A DNA stretch of 5,196 nt from Akkermansiaceae bacterium UBA2367 (GTDB taxonomy: Bacteria; Verrucomicrobiota; Verrucomicrobiia; Verrucomicrobiales; DEV007): assembly GCA_002344525.1 (NCBI GenBank), contig DDTJ01000032.1, forward strand, positions 1 through 5,196, in the 5' to 3' direction. This document shows positions 1-5,196 of the stretch, piece after piece. The notes beneath the pieces are model-generated. The model saw nothing but the letters and a program-made list of their open reading frames with translations. It searched no databases and was not told the DNA's origin. A program made the translations under genes and the position numbers. The number at the start of each line of letters is the position of its first letter. Positions within the stretch are counted from its first letter, which is position 1.

Positions 1-53
1 TTTTAACTCTGACGGACTACTAGGTGGAGCGGCTCTTCCGCAGAATAAAGCAT

Positions 54-73
54 CCCCGCGGCAAGCCGCGGGG
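54..73. repeat. REP-like GC-rich palindrome
   Basis: Two 8-base arms, CCCCGCGG (54-61) and CCGCGGGG (66-73), are perfect reverse complements around CAAG; counting the inner C/G pair gives a 9-bp stem with an AA loop. It is flanked by short A/T-rich runs (ATAAAGCAT on the left, TATTGG on the right). Neither side has a clear T-run, so a classic terminator is unlikely. The form (a short, very GC-rich stem with an AAG-type loop) resembles the dispersed REP palindromes mobilised by Y1 (RAYT) transposases in many bacteria. That identity is inferred; only one copy is visible here. Confidence 0.5.
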
Positions 74-157
74 TATTGGCCCGGCGCAGATCGAAGGATC
101 GATCCGCGAAAAAGTCTACTCGCTGCAAGCAGCGGGGAATCCGACCCGCTGAGATTG

Positions 158-268
158 AAGGCGTTCCGGCGCATCTTCTCGCGCTTCGAGAAATTGGACG
201 AGATGTTCACCGCCTTTGTCCACTTCGTTCTCGTCGCGGATGCCCTGATTTACATTAACACACCCTAG
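158..268 (+). pseudogene. IS5-like transposase, C-terminal remnant
   Basis: The plus-strand frame ending at the TAG at 266-268 reads KAFRRIFSRFEKLDEMF followed by TAFVHFVLVADALIYINTP. This matches the well-known end of many IS5-family DDE transposases, where an 'FRR..(S/T)R(F/Y)EKL' segment follows the last catalytic glutamate and leads into a hydrophobic final helix. The normal stop is kept. Upstream of 158 the same frame reads on without a stop, but the residues no longer look like the conserved 'ER.FNRLK' segment, so the rest of the gene is deleted or scrambled. About 36 codons survive, against roughly 250-450 in a whole transposase, and neither DDE aspartates nor a start are present. It cannot encode a working enzyme. 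The family is recognised from memory of the motif, not from a search. Confidence 0.6.
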
Positions 269-274
269 TTGAAC

Positions 275-316
275 CCCCTCAGCCCCCGGCTTCCGGAAGG
301 AAGGGGGCTTGAGGGG
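275..316. repeat. Long inverted repeat just after the IS5-like remnant
   Basis: CCCCTCA-GCCCCC (275-287) pairs with GGGGGC-T-TGAGGGG (303-316), giving 13 base pairs broken only by one bulged T at 309. The 15-base loop contains the palindrome CTTCCGGAAG. It begins 6 bases after the stop of the transposase remnant. No T-run follows on either strand (the plus side continues GCCGAAAAAGGG), so it is not a textbook intrinsic terminator. It could be an element end, a REP-like repeat or a terminator-like structure. Confidence 0.5.
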
Positions 317-424
317 CCGAAAAAGGGAATCCCTATCAGCGCCCCTCCCGGTCGTGGCCGGGGAAAGACATGGATGAAACTTCCTTGGGGACGGGCCGGG
401 CGTCCTCCATACTTGCGGGGCATT

Positions 425-438
425 CTGCCGCGCGGCAG
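425..438. repeat. 14-base perfect palindrome
   Basis: CTGCCGCGCGGCAG reads the same on both strands, with its centre at 431/432. It lies in a non-coding stretch containing several other inverted repeats. It could be a dimeric protein site or half of a larger structure. No function can be assigned. Confidence 0.35.
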
Positions 439-469
439 CGATACGCCGATCTTACAGTGGTGCTTGCTT

Positions 470-491
470 CCAAGCTCGTCTATCAGCTTGG
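470..491. repeat. Hairpin, 7-bp perfect stem
   Basis: CCAAGCT (470-476) and AGCTTGG (485-491) pair perfectly around an 8-base loop (CGTCTATC). It is one of several stems between 275 and 589. There is no T-run and no adjoining gene that would make it a terminator. Confidence 0.35.
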
Positions 492-543
492 TGCCGGAAG
501 CCGTGCGTGAGGTCATTGGTAGCGAGCGGGGCTTTGCCCGTGC

Positions 544-589
544 CGACCCGGTATAAGAGAATGCCCATGCTCTTTCACCTGCCGGGTCG
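544..589. repeat. Two-tier inverted repeat in non-coding DNA
   Basis: CGACCCGG (544-551) pairs perfectly with CCGGGTCG (582-589). Inside it AAGAG (555-559) pairs with CTCTT (570-574), and beyond an A/G mismatch ATG (561-563) faces CAT (566-568). The result is a two-tier stem-loop about 46 bases long with an asymmetric internal loop. The outer 8-bp stem is too good to dismiss readily in a short stretch, though GC-rich DNA gives such stems more often. Its role is unknown. The word TATAAGAGA at its left inner side (552-560) recurs at 873-881. Confidence 0.45.
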
Positions 590-689
590 TCGCGGTCGGG
601 ATGCGTCCCATTGTCGAACCCACCCATGGCCAGCAAGAAGACCGCTCCGGACCGGAACGAGGAAAGGGAATCCAACGCCGAAGACAACC

Positions 690-877
690 AACCCCGCCGT
701 TGCCGCCCACAAGCTGCCCCGCATCCTCTGGGCGATGGATCAAGTACGGCCGCCCCCGACAACTCCAGACGTCTCGGTAATCCGGAGTTGGTCCGCGCTA
801 GGAAAGAGCGCTATTTTTGTCGCCAAGCCGAGCTGCACGGGTTCACCTTGAGTCCGGTCGGCGGGGAAGTTTTATAA
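690..877 (+). pseudogene. Frame-broken transposase C-terminus, IS110-like
   Basis: Three pieces in three plus-strand frames together resemble the end of an IS110-family transposase. At 690-737 the frame reads NPAVAAHKLPRILWAM, like the 'A(I/V).A.A(H/R)KLAR..W.M' helix. Dropping one base (G738) continues it as IKYGR at 739-753. The frame ending at the TAA at 875-877 gives RARKERYF and QAELHGFTLSP, like the 'R....L.R.A..LGF.LVP' tail. The spacing between the pieces is about what the family shows. Indels or stops break the reading between them, so this is decayed DNA, not a gene. Nothing convincing of the N-terminal DEDD domain or the central part is visible upstream. The family is recalled from motif form; another transposase family with a similar tail cannot be excluded. 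Confidence 0.45.
760..790. repeat. Inverted repeat within the transposase remnant
   Basis: CAACTCC (760-766) pairs perfectly with GGAGTTG (784-790). The loop begins with the palindrome AGACGTCT (767-774). It falls in the scrambled segment between the second and third pieces of the IS110-like remnant and may mark a rearrangement there. A further weak stem follows at 795-811 (GCGCT/AGCGC, 7-base loop), then TATTTTTG. That could act as a weak plus-strand terminator, but a 5-bp stem is thin evidence. Confidence 0.3.
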
Positions 878-900
878 GAGAGTAGACCAGTTCCCTCCCG

Positions 901-2472
901 TCACTCCACCAGCTCAAAGGAAGCCGCGAACCAAGGGTCCAGATCGGGCCGGAAGAGATCGTCGAGACGGGTGGCTCGGTTGGCGGCGGCGTCCTCCCCG
1001 AGCGGGACGAGGCGGAGGCGGTAGCGCCGTCCCGGCTCCATGGCGGCGGCGGGTTCGAGTTTACGGTCGCGGAAGGCCCAGAGGAAGACGGCATGCTCGC
1101 CGCCGTCGCCGTCCTCGAAGAGCGTCGAGAAGATCGCGGTGGCGTAGGGGGGCTGGTTCGGATCGTCGATGGCCGACCGCTCGCGCAGGGTCGCGACCAG
1201 CTCCCGCGCCACCGGGGGAGGCGTTGTCGCCTCGGAAGGGGTGGCGTCCATCTCGCGCAGGGCGACGGACCGCCACTCGATTCCGGCGCGGCGGGCGGGG
1301 ATCTCGGGGAGGAGGAGGTCGCGGGCGGAGAGCACCCAGACGACGGTTTTCACTTGGGCAAGCTGCGCTGCGGGCAGCCGGGCAAAGGCCTCGCGCACTG
1401 CCGAGGCGCCGCCGCCGTTGATGGCGATGACTTGCGCGGGACGTCCCATGGCGAGGGCGAGGTGGGAGGCGAAGCCGGCCCCGATAGAGGTCTCGCTCTC
1501 TTCCGCGAAACCGAGTTCCGCATCTTCGAAGACGTTGACGAAACTGTCGCCCAGCAAGACCACCTCGGCGGCGGGATCGGAGACGACCGATTCCTCCGTG
1601 GCCGTGTCGAGCACCCGGCGCAGGGTGGCGCGTTCGGTCGGGAGAACCGCTTCCTCCCCGCCGCCGAGGTCGAGCATGCCGACGAGATCGCCCCGGCCTT
1701 CCCGCTCCACCGATTCAACCGTGTAGGGTGAGGGACCAGACCCTGTTGAAGGCGCGACGCGCGAGGCCACCTCCCGCGCCGCCGCCTCCATCGTCTCCGG
1801 CGTCCAGTGGGTGTCCTGTTTCAAATAGCGCTCGGCGTCGCCGCCTCGGGAGGCGATCGTCGGTGTCAGATCGACGAACTCGACTCCGACGGTCGCGAGT
1901 TCGTCCGCCATCCGTTGCCAGTCGGGTGGCGTGGTGGTCCCGGCGGGCAACCCGAGCCCCTCGCGGCAGACCATGGGCTTCACCGGCACGGGGACGAAGA
2001 CGAGCCGGACATCCCGTTTCGCGAGTTCGGCGGCGAATTCTCGGATCACCGGGACGGGCGGCTGCCAGGCGCGGTGGGTGCGTTCGCGCGCGACCGAGGG
2101 CGGCTCTTCGTAGTAGGGGCCTTTGCCGAAGACGGCTTCGAGATCAGGGCGGTAGTAGAGCCAGCCGTCCCGTCCGGAGAAGACCTTCTGGTTGCCGGCT
2201 CCGAGGAGGCGGGTGAAGCGGGTTTGGTCGGCGCGGCGCCACGATTCGAAGAGGGGAAGGGATTTGGCCTTCGCCTCCCACGCGGAGAAGAGCCCCTTCC
2301 ACCCGGAGGGTTTCGCTTTCACCGCCTCCGCCGCCGGGCGCATCGAGGGGAGGAGGAGCGACCCGGCGGGCACGAGGAGGAAAAGAAGGAAAGCGGCGAG
2401 GCCGAGGCGCAGCCCGGTGCGTCCGACACGTACCTCGTCGTCCAGCCAATCGTGCTCGTAGGGGTTCTTCAT
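901..2472 (-). CDS. AlgJ/AlgX-like polysaccharide O-acetylation protein (SGNH-like, membrane-anchored)
   Basis: This 523-residue protein probably transfers acetyl groups to a secreted polysaccharide together with the MBOAT protein encoded just upstream. A short charged N-terminus is followed by one hydrophobic helix (about residues 20-42) with no signal-peptidase or lipobox motif, so it is probably anchored in the inner membrane facing outwards. Then come GRDGWLYY (100-107), typical of the AlgJ/AlgX family, and RLVFVPVPVKPMV (156-168). DTHW (220-223) would supply the catalytic Asp220 and His222, and GDSF (308-311) the nucleophile Ser310. In Pseudomonas AlgX the matching residues are D174, H176 and S269. 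NGGG (352-355) and LSARDLLLP (381-389) close the SGNH-like part. Residues from about 400 to 523 form an extension I do not recognise. The ATG sits one base after the stop of the MBOAT gene and has no evident Shine-Dalgarno sequence, so translation is probably coupled. The polymer modified is unknown. Confidence 0.85.
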   Translation of the reverse strand: MKNPYEHDWLDDEVRVGRTGLRLGLAAFLLFLLVPAGSLLLPSMRPAAEAVKAKPSGWKGLFSAWEAKAKSLPLFESWRRADQTRFTRLLGAGNQKVFSGRDGWLYYRPDLEAVFGKGPYYEEPPSVARERTHRAWQPPVPVIREFAAELAKRDVRLVFVPVPVKPMVCREGLGLPAGTTTPPDWQRMADELATVGVEFVDLTPTIASRGGDAERYLKQDTHWTPETMEAAAREVASRVAPSTGSGPSPYTVESVEREGRGDLVGMLDLGGGEEAVLPTERATLRRVLDTATEESVVSDPAAEVVLLGDSFVNVFEDAELGFAEESETSIGAGFASHLALAMGRPAQVIAINGGGASAVREAFARLPAAQLAQVKTVVWVLSARDLLLPEIPARRAGIEWRSVALREMDATPSEATTPPPVARELVATLRERSAIDDPNQPPYATAIFSTLFEDGDGGEHAVFLWAFRDRKLEPAAAMEPGRRYRLRLVPLGEDAAANRATRLDDLFRPDLDPWFAASFELVE

Positions 2473-2473
2473 T

Positions 2474-3886
2474 TCAGAACTGGAAGTAGAGGAAGGGGTT
2501 GAAACCCTGCAAAGCCATTACCCGGACGCTGATGGCGAGGAGGACGAGCCCGCAGGCGACCTTCCACCCGTCGAGGCGGCGCAGCCATTGCCCGGAGTTC
2601 GGGAGGAACCAGGCCACTGCCGCGCAGACAGTCAGTTGGAGGAGGTTGGCCGGGGTGAAGACGACCGCGGCGAGCACCTTGGCGGAGGCGGGGTCACCGC
2701 CGTTTCCGAAGAGCGCGGCGAAGTAGCCGAGGGCTGAGCCGAAGTCCGGTGAGCGGAAGAAGACCCACCCTGACAACACCACCAAGGTCGTTGCGATCCA
2801 GCCCACGGGACGCGGCACGGGGAAGGGGAGGCGGCGTTTCCCCCAGCGCTCCAGCGCGAGGACGAGGCCGTGCAGCCCGCCCCAGAGCACGAAGGTCCAT
2901 TGCGCCCCGTGCCAGAGCCCGCCGATGAGCATGACGAGGAGGAGGTTCGCGTAGGTGCGGACCGGGCCGAGGCGGTTCCCCCCGAGCGGGATGTAGAGGT
3001 AGTCCCGCAGGAAGCTGGAGAGCGAGATGTGCCAGCGCCGCCAGAACTCGGTGAGGCTGGTCGAGCGATAGGGCGAGTTGAAGTTCTCGGGAAAGCGGAA
3101 GCCCATCATGCGGCCCAGCCCCACGGCCATGTCGGAGTAGGCCGAGAAATCGAAATAGATCTGGAAGGCGTAGGCGAGAATCCCGGTCCAGGCGAGGGGG
3201 GCGCTCAGCGATCCGGCTTCGAAAGCGAGGTCCGCGATCCGGCCCATGGGGTTGGCGAGGAGGATTTTTTTGGCGAAACCGTGGTTGAAGCGGGTGAAGC
3301 CAGCGACGAAGCCCTCCAGCGAATGGACGCGCTCGCGCAACTGCTCGGCGACGGTGGCGTAGCGCACGATAGGGCCGGCCACGAGTTGGGGGTACATCGA
3401 GACGTAGCAGGCGAAATCGACGAAGCTCCGTGCCCGCTCGGCATGGCCCCGGTAGAGGTCGATGGCGTAGCTCATCGACTGGAAGGTGTAGAAGGAGATG
3501 CCCACCGGGAGGACGATCTGGCCGAGGAAGGCGGGCATCTCGACCGCGCCGAGACCGAAGGCGCTCGCGACTTTGCCGAAGTTCTCGGAGAAGAAGAGGG
3601 CGTATTTGAAGAAGCCGAGGAAGGCGAGGTTCGAGCAGACCGAAGCGGCGAGGGCGGCCTTGCGCTGCCGTTCGGTCGCGCCCTCGCGCACGATGAGGGC
3701 GCCGAGGACGTAGTCCGCCGCCGTCGAGAGCAGCATCAGGATCGTGAACCACGGATTCCACCACGCGTAGAAGAGGTAGCTCTCCAGCGTGAGGACGAGC
3801 AGGCGCGATCGCTTCGGCGCCGCGTAGTAGAGCAGCAGCGCGAGCGGCAGGAACCAGAACAGGAAGATGTGGGAGCTGAAGACCAA
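2474..3886 (-). CDS. MBOAT-family O-acyltransferase, AlgI-like
   Basis: This 470-residue polytopic inner-membrane protein belongs to the membrane-bound O-acyltransferase family, closest in form to AlgI of alginate acetylation. Such proteins are thought to take acetyl from a cytoplasmic donor and hand it across the membrane to an AlgJ/AlgX/PatB-type partner, which is the next gene here. Recognisable blocks are VFSSHIFLFWFLP (2-14), PVGISFYTFQSMSYAIDLYRG (127-147), QLVAGPIVRY (167-176), YFDFSAYSDMAVGLG (244-258) and FWRRWHISLSSFLRDYLYIP (281-300). The active-site region IGGLWHGAQW (321-330) holds His326, the counterpart of the essential AlgI histidine (His322 in P. aeruginosa), and His339 follows in GGLHG. 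The end, FLYFQF, is also typical, so the protein is full length. The start is TTG: translation from there gives the normal MVFSS N-terminus, an in-frame stop lies at 3914-3916, and GGGGA stands 4 bases before it. The exact substrate cannot be told. Confidence 0.93.
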   Translation of the reverse strand: MVFSSHIFLFWFLPLALLLYYAAPKRSRLLVLTLESYLFYAWWNPWFTILMLLSTAADYVLGALIVREGATERQRKAALAASVCSNLAFLGFFKYALFFSENFGKVASAFGLGAVEMPAFLGQIVLPVGISFYTFQSMSYAIDLYRGHAERARSFVDFACYVSMYPQLVAGPIVRYATVAEQLRERVHSLEGFVAGFTRFNHGFAKKILLANPMGRIADLAFEAGSLSAPLAWTGILAYAFQIYFDFSAYSDMAVGLGRMMGFRFPENFNSPYRSTSLTEFWRRWHISLSSFLRDYLYIPLGGNRLGPVRTYANLLLVMLIGGLWHGAQWTFVLWGGLHGLVLALERWGKRRLPFPVPRPVGWIATTLVVLSGWVFFRSPDFGSALGYFAALFGNGGDPASAKVLAAVVFTPANLLQLTVCAAVAWFLPNSGQWLRRLDGWKVACGLVLLAISVRVMALQGFNPFLYFQF

Positions 3887-3889
3887 GCG

Positions 3890-3895
3890 ATCCCC
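3890..3895 (-). promoter_or_regulatory. Ribosome binding site supporting the TTG start
   Basis: On the minus strand GGGGAT lies just before the TTG codon at 3886-3884, with CGC between. GGGGA is a partial Shine-Dalgarno match at short but usable spacing. No ATG or GTG lies in frame between the upstream stop (3914-3916) and the TTG, which supports this unusual start codon. Confidence 0.5.
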
Positions 3896-3909
3896 GTCGC
3901 CCGCGACGG
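3894..3909 (-). promoter_or_regulatory. Hairpin overlapping the ribosome binding site of the MBOAT gene
   Basis: On the minus strand CCGTCGC and GCGACGG form a 7-bp GC-only-plus-one-AT stem around GG. Its 3' arm overlaps the first two bases of the GGGGAT Shine-Dalgarno candidate. If it folds in the mRNA it could limit ribosome access to the TTG start. The 2-base loop would have to open to a 4-base loop. Regulation is inferred; only the inverted repeat is seen. Confidence 0.35.
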
Positions 3910-3950
3910 CGCGTCACTATGGACGAAGCCCGCCGCGCGACAAGCCGGGA

Positions 3951-3970
3951 TTCTCGCCGTCGGCGGAGAA
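3951..3970 (-). terminator. Terminator-like hairpin after the potD-like gene
   Basis: TTCTCGCC (3951-3958) pairs with GGC and GAGAA (3962-3964 and 3966-3970) around GTC, giving 8 base pairs with one bulged G at 3965. It begins about 10 bases past the stop of the PotD-like gene on the minus strand. It could weaken read-through into the MBOAT gene. No T-run follows, so it is not a canonical intrinsic terminator, and the call is weak. Confidence 0.25.
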
Positions 3971-3980
3971 AGGCGAAGCG

Positions 3981-5147
3981 TCACGGAGCGTCTTTCTTCT
4001 CCTTCTCCGTCTTCAGACCGGCCTTCGAAATGTCTTCCGTTTCCCTGATGAGGTCGAAGAGCTTTTTGAAGCCTTGATTGATCCGGAGCTGCCTCTCGGG
4101 GCTGGACTGGGCTTCGAAGTGGCATCGGCTAAGGACTTCGTCGGAGAGATAGATGGTGGGATCGGCCAGGATTTCCCCGGAGATATGCGGACGGACCTCC
4201 CGGTTGGCCGAGGCGGACCACAACTCGTTCGAGTTGGCTGCCGCCACTTCTGGCCGACAGAAGTAATCGAGGAAGAGATGCGCCTCGCGGACGTTCTTCG
4301 ATTCACGGGGAATGACGAAGCTGTCGAGCCACAGCGAGGCCCCCTCGTTCGGAATGAAGTAGGCGATGTTTTCCTCCTTGTCCGCCAAGACGGCGGCGTC
4401 GCTGCTGTAGGTCATTGTGATCCAGCAATCGCCTGAAAGGAGCTTGTCCCTGGCTTCGAAAATGTCGACGAAGCGGGTGCCGAGCCTTTCGACCTGGTCC
4501 ATCAGCATCTTTGTTGCTTGCTCCAGGTGCTCCGGATCTTGGGAGTTGAGGTCGTGCCCCAAAGCCAGCAGCGCGATAGAGTAGGCGTCGAAGGTCTCGT
4601 CCAGCATCAGGATGTGGCCGCGGTAGCGTTCGTCCCACAGGCTCTTCCAGCTTTTTTCGGGTTTCTCGATCTTGTCCGACCGGTAGGCGATCAGGGTCGG
4701 ACCCCACATGTAGGGGATGGAATAATCGTTGCCGGGATCGCCGCTCAGGCCGAGGAAGCGGCGGTCCAGATTCCCGAAGAGTGGAATGAGATCCTTCTGA
4801 ATGGGCCGTACGAATTGCAACGAGATCAAGTCGGCCATCTTGCCGCTGGAGGTGAGGATGAGGTCAAAATCCGAGGGTCTGGACCGGAGCAGGGCTTCCA
4901 TCTCGTCCAAGTTGTTGAAGGTCTCGAACCTTACCTCAATGCCGTGCTCCCTCTCGAACTCCCCCACCACTTCTAGGGAGAAGTATTCGTCCCAGGTCAG
5001 GATGGTGAGGATGGGAGAGGCATCGGAACGGGATGCTTGGTCTATGGGTTCCTCCTTCTGTCCGCAACCGGAAAGAACAGCGCAAGCGGTAGCTATGGCG
5101 AACATGGTTGCCGCATGCTTTAACGAGGAGAATTCGAGGTGATCCAT
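3981..5147 (-). CDS. potD: PotD/PotF-like polyamine ABC transporter substrate-binding lipoprotein
   Basis: This 388-residue protein would bind spermidine, putrescine or a related cation outside the inner membrane and deliver it to an ABC permease. A hydrophobic segment (15-27) ends in the lipobox LSGC, so Cys28 should be lipidated. The mature part follows E. coli PotD closely in order: LTWDEYF (50-56) for the NWTEY strand, NDYSIPYMWGP (140-150), the acidic pocket segment LDETFDAY (182-189), LWLDSFVIP (272-280) and FCRPEV (296-301). Trp273 and Asp275 match PotD Trp255 and Asp257; Trp52 and Tyr55 match Trp34 and Tyr37. The PotD Asp168/Glu171 pair appears as Glu184/Asp187 or close to it. PotD Trp229 appears as a tyrosine, and Tyr85 seems absent (TSSG, 99-102). 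The ATG at 5147 has no clear Shine-Dalgarno sequence; Met15 is an alternative but would leave no charged region before the hydrophobic core. The gene is less GC-rich than its neighbours. Transport genes are not in the window. The symbol reflects family resemblance, not a proven ligand. Confidence 0.9.
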   Translation of the reverse strand: MDHLEFSSLKHAATMFAIATACAVLSGCGQKEEPIDQASRSDASPILTILTWDEYFSLEVVGEFEREHGIEVRFETFNNLDEMEALLRSRPSDFDLILTSSGKMADLISLQFVRPIQKDLIPLFGNLDRRFLGLSGDPGNDYSIPYMWGPTLIAYRSDKIEKPEKSWKSLWDERYRGHILMLDETFDAYSIALLALGHDLNSQDPEHLEQATKMLMDQVERLGTRFVDIFEARDKLLSGDCWITMTYSSDAAVLADKEENIAYFIPNEGASLWLDSFVIPRESKNVREAHLFLDYFCRPEVAAANSNELWSASANREVRPHISGEILADPTIYLSDEVLSRCHFEAQSSPERQLRINQGFKKLFDLIRETEDISKAGLKTEKEKKDAP

Positions 5148-5196
5148 GGTGTTTGGAAGTCGGGGTTTTCAAATTGTAAGGGTCTTTCCTAGATTA
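5148..5196 (-). other. Upstream region of the potD-like gene, cut by the window
   Basis: These 49 bases are A/T-richer than the rest of the window. They contain TTGAAA on the minus strand, which could be a -35 box, but no matching -10 box lies at the right distance before the ATG, and no good ribosome binding site is visible. Whether a promoter or an upstream transporter gene lies here cannot be decided from what is shown. Confidence 0.2.

Larger units (their letters stand above)
269..689. other. Non-coding stretch with many inverted repeats
   Basis: No open frame here gives a protein I can recognise, and reading frames overlap freely on both strands, as expected for GC-rich non-coding DNA. 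The stretch lies between two transposase remnants and holds stems at 275-316, 347-362 (CCCGG/CCGGG), 425-438, 470-491 and 544-589. It is most simply read as decayed mobile-element DNA, though a structured RNA cannot be excluded. Confidence 0.5.

Noticed and set aside
76..258. 60-codon plus-strand frame near the left edge
   Set aside because: It overlaps the IS5-like tail in another frame; the tail's frame carries the conserved motif and this one does not.
418..478. GILPRGSDTPILQWCLL as the IS110 'G.I.K.G...LR..L' motif
   Set aside because: The resemblance is loose and the distance to the next motif (about 90 codons) is about double what the family shows.
265..762. 165-codon minus-strand frame in the left region
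   Set aside because: It covers the hairpin cluster and both transposase remnants in antisense. It is rich in Pro, Arg and Gly and has no recognisable motif.
611..877. 88-codon plus-strand frame as a small gene
   Set aside because: Its last part is better explained as the tail of the IS110-like remnant, and its first part has no similarity I can recognise and no ribosome site. It remains possible but is less likely.
1..900. Known structural RNAs (tRNA, RNase P, tmRNA, SRP RNA) or a CRISPR array
   Set aside because: I saw no conserved tRNA arms, no RNase P or tmRNA signature words and no regularly spaced direct repeats. The short repeats seen (AAAGGGAATCC at 322 and 663, TATAAGAGA at 552 and 873) are two-copy and irregular.
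1807..2502. 231-codon plus-strand frame
   Set aside because: It is antisense to the AlgJ-like gene, low in complexity (Gly, Glu, Arg), and shows no recognisable motif.
2694..3917. 407-codon minus-strand frame overlapping the MBOAT gene
   Set aside because: It is the shifted frame of the MBOAT gene, dominated by Arg, Pro and Leu, with no domain. The MBOAT frame holds all conserved motifs.
2870..4048. 392-codon open frame on the plus strand, rich in Glu, Gly and Val
   Set aside because: It lies wholly antisense to the confident MBOAT gene and the end of the PotD-like gene. Its composition is what GC-rich antisense codons give, and it shows no family motif.

Overview
This is a GC-rich bacterial window with three confident genes, all on the minus strand. 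They run right to left from about 5147 to 901. The first 900 bases hold no intact gene. Taxonomy cannot be settled from the sequence. The GC-rich codon use, the style of the MBOAT/AlgJ-like pair and an IS5-like transposase tail would fit a PVC-group bacterium (Verrucomicrobiota or Planctomycetota), but this is only a weak inference.

Right part (3981-5147): a lipoprotein of the PotD/PotF type, the substrate-binding part of a polyamine ABC transporter. It begins 49 bases from the window edge. Any partner ATPase and permease genes would lie outside the window, upstream of it. Its base composition is visibly less GC-rich than that of the next two genes.

Middle (2474-3886 and 901-2472): a tightly coupled pair. 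An AlgI-like membrane-bound O-acyltransferase (TTG start) is followed after one base by a membrane-anchored AlgJ/AlgX-like SGNH-type protein. By analogy with alginate O-acetylation, the MBOAT protein would pass acetyl groups across the inner membrane and the AlgJ-like protein would use or transfer them onto a polysaccharide outside the cytoplasm. No polymerase, export or epimerase gene is visible, so the polymer is unknown. A 94-base gap with two small hairpins separates this pair from the potD-like gene, so co-transcription of all three is possible but not shown.

Left part (1-900): a graveyard of mobile DNA. It contains a REP-like GC-rich palindrome (54-73), the last ~36 codons of an IS5-like transposase (158-268), a series of strong inverted repeats (275-589), and a frame-broken C-terminal remnant that looks like an IS110-family transposase (690-877). 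I found no clearly new defence or catalytic system. The points most worth a second look are the hairpin-dense stretch 275-589, the C-terminal extension of the AlgJ-like protein, and the altered ligand pocket of the PotD-like protein.
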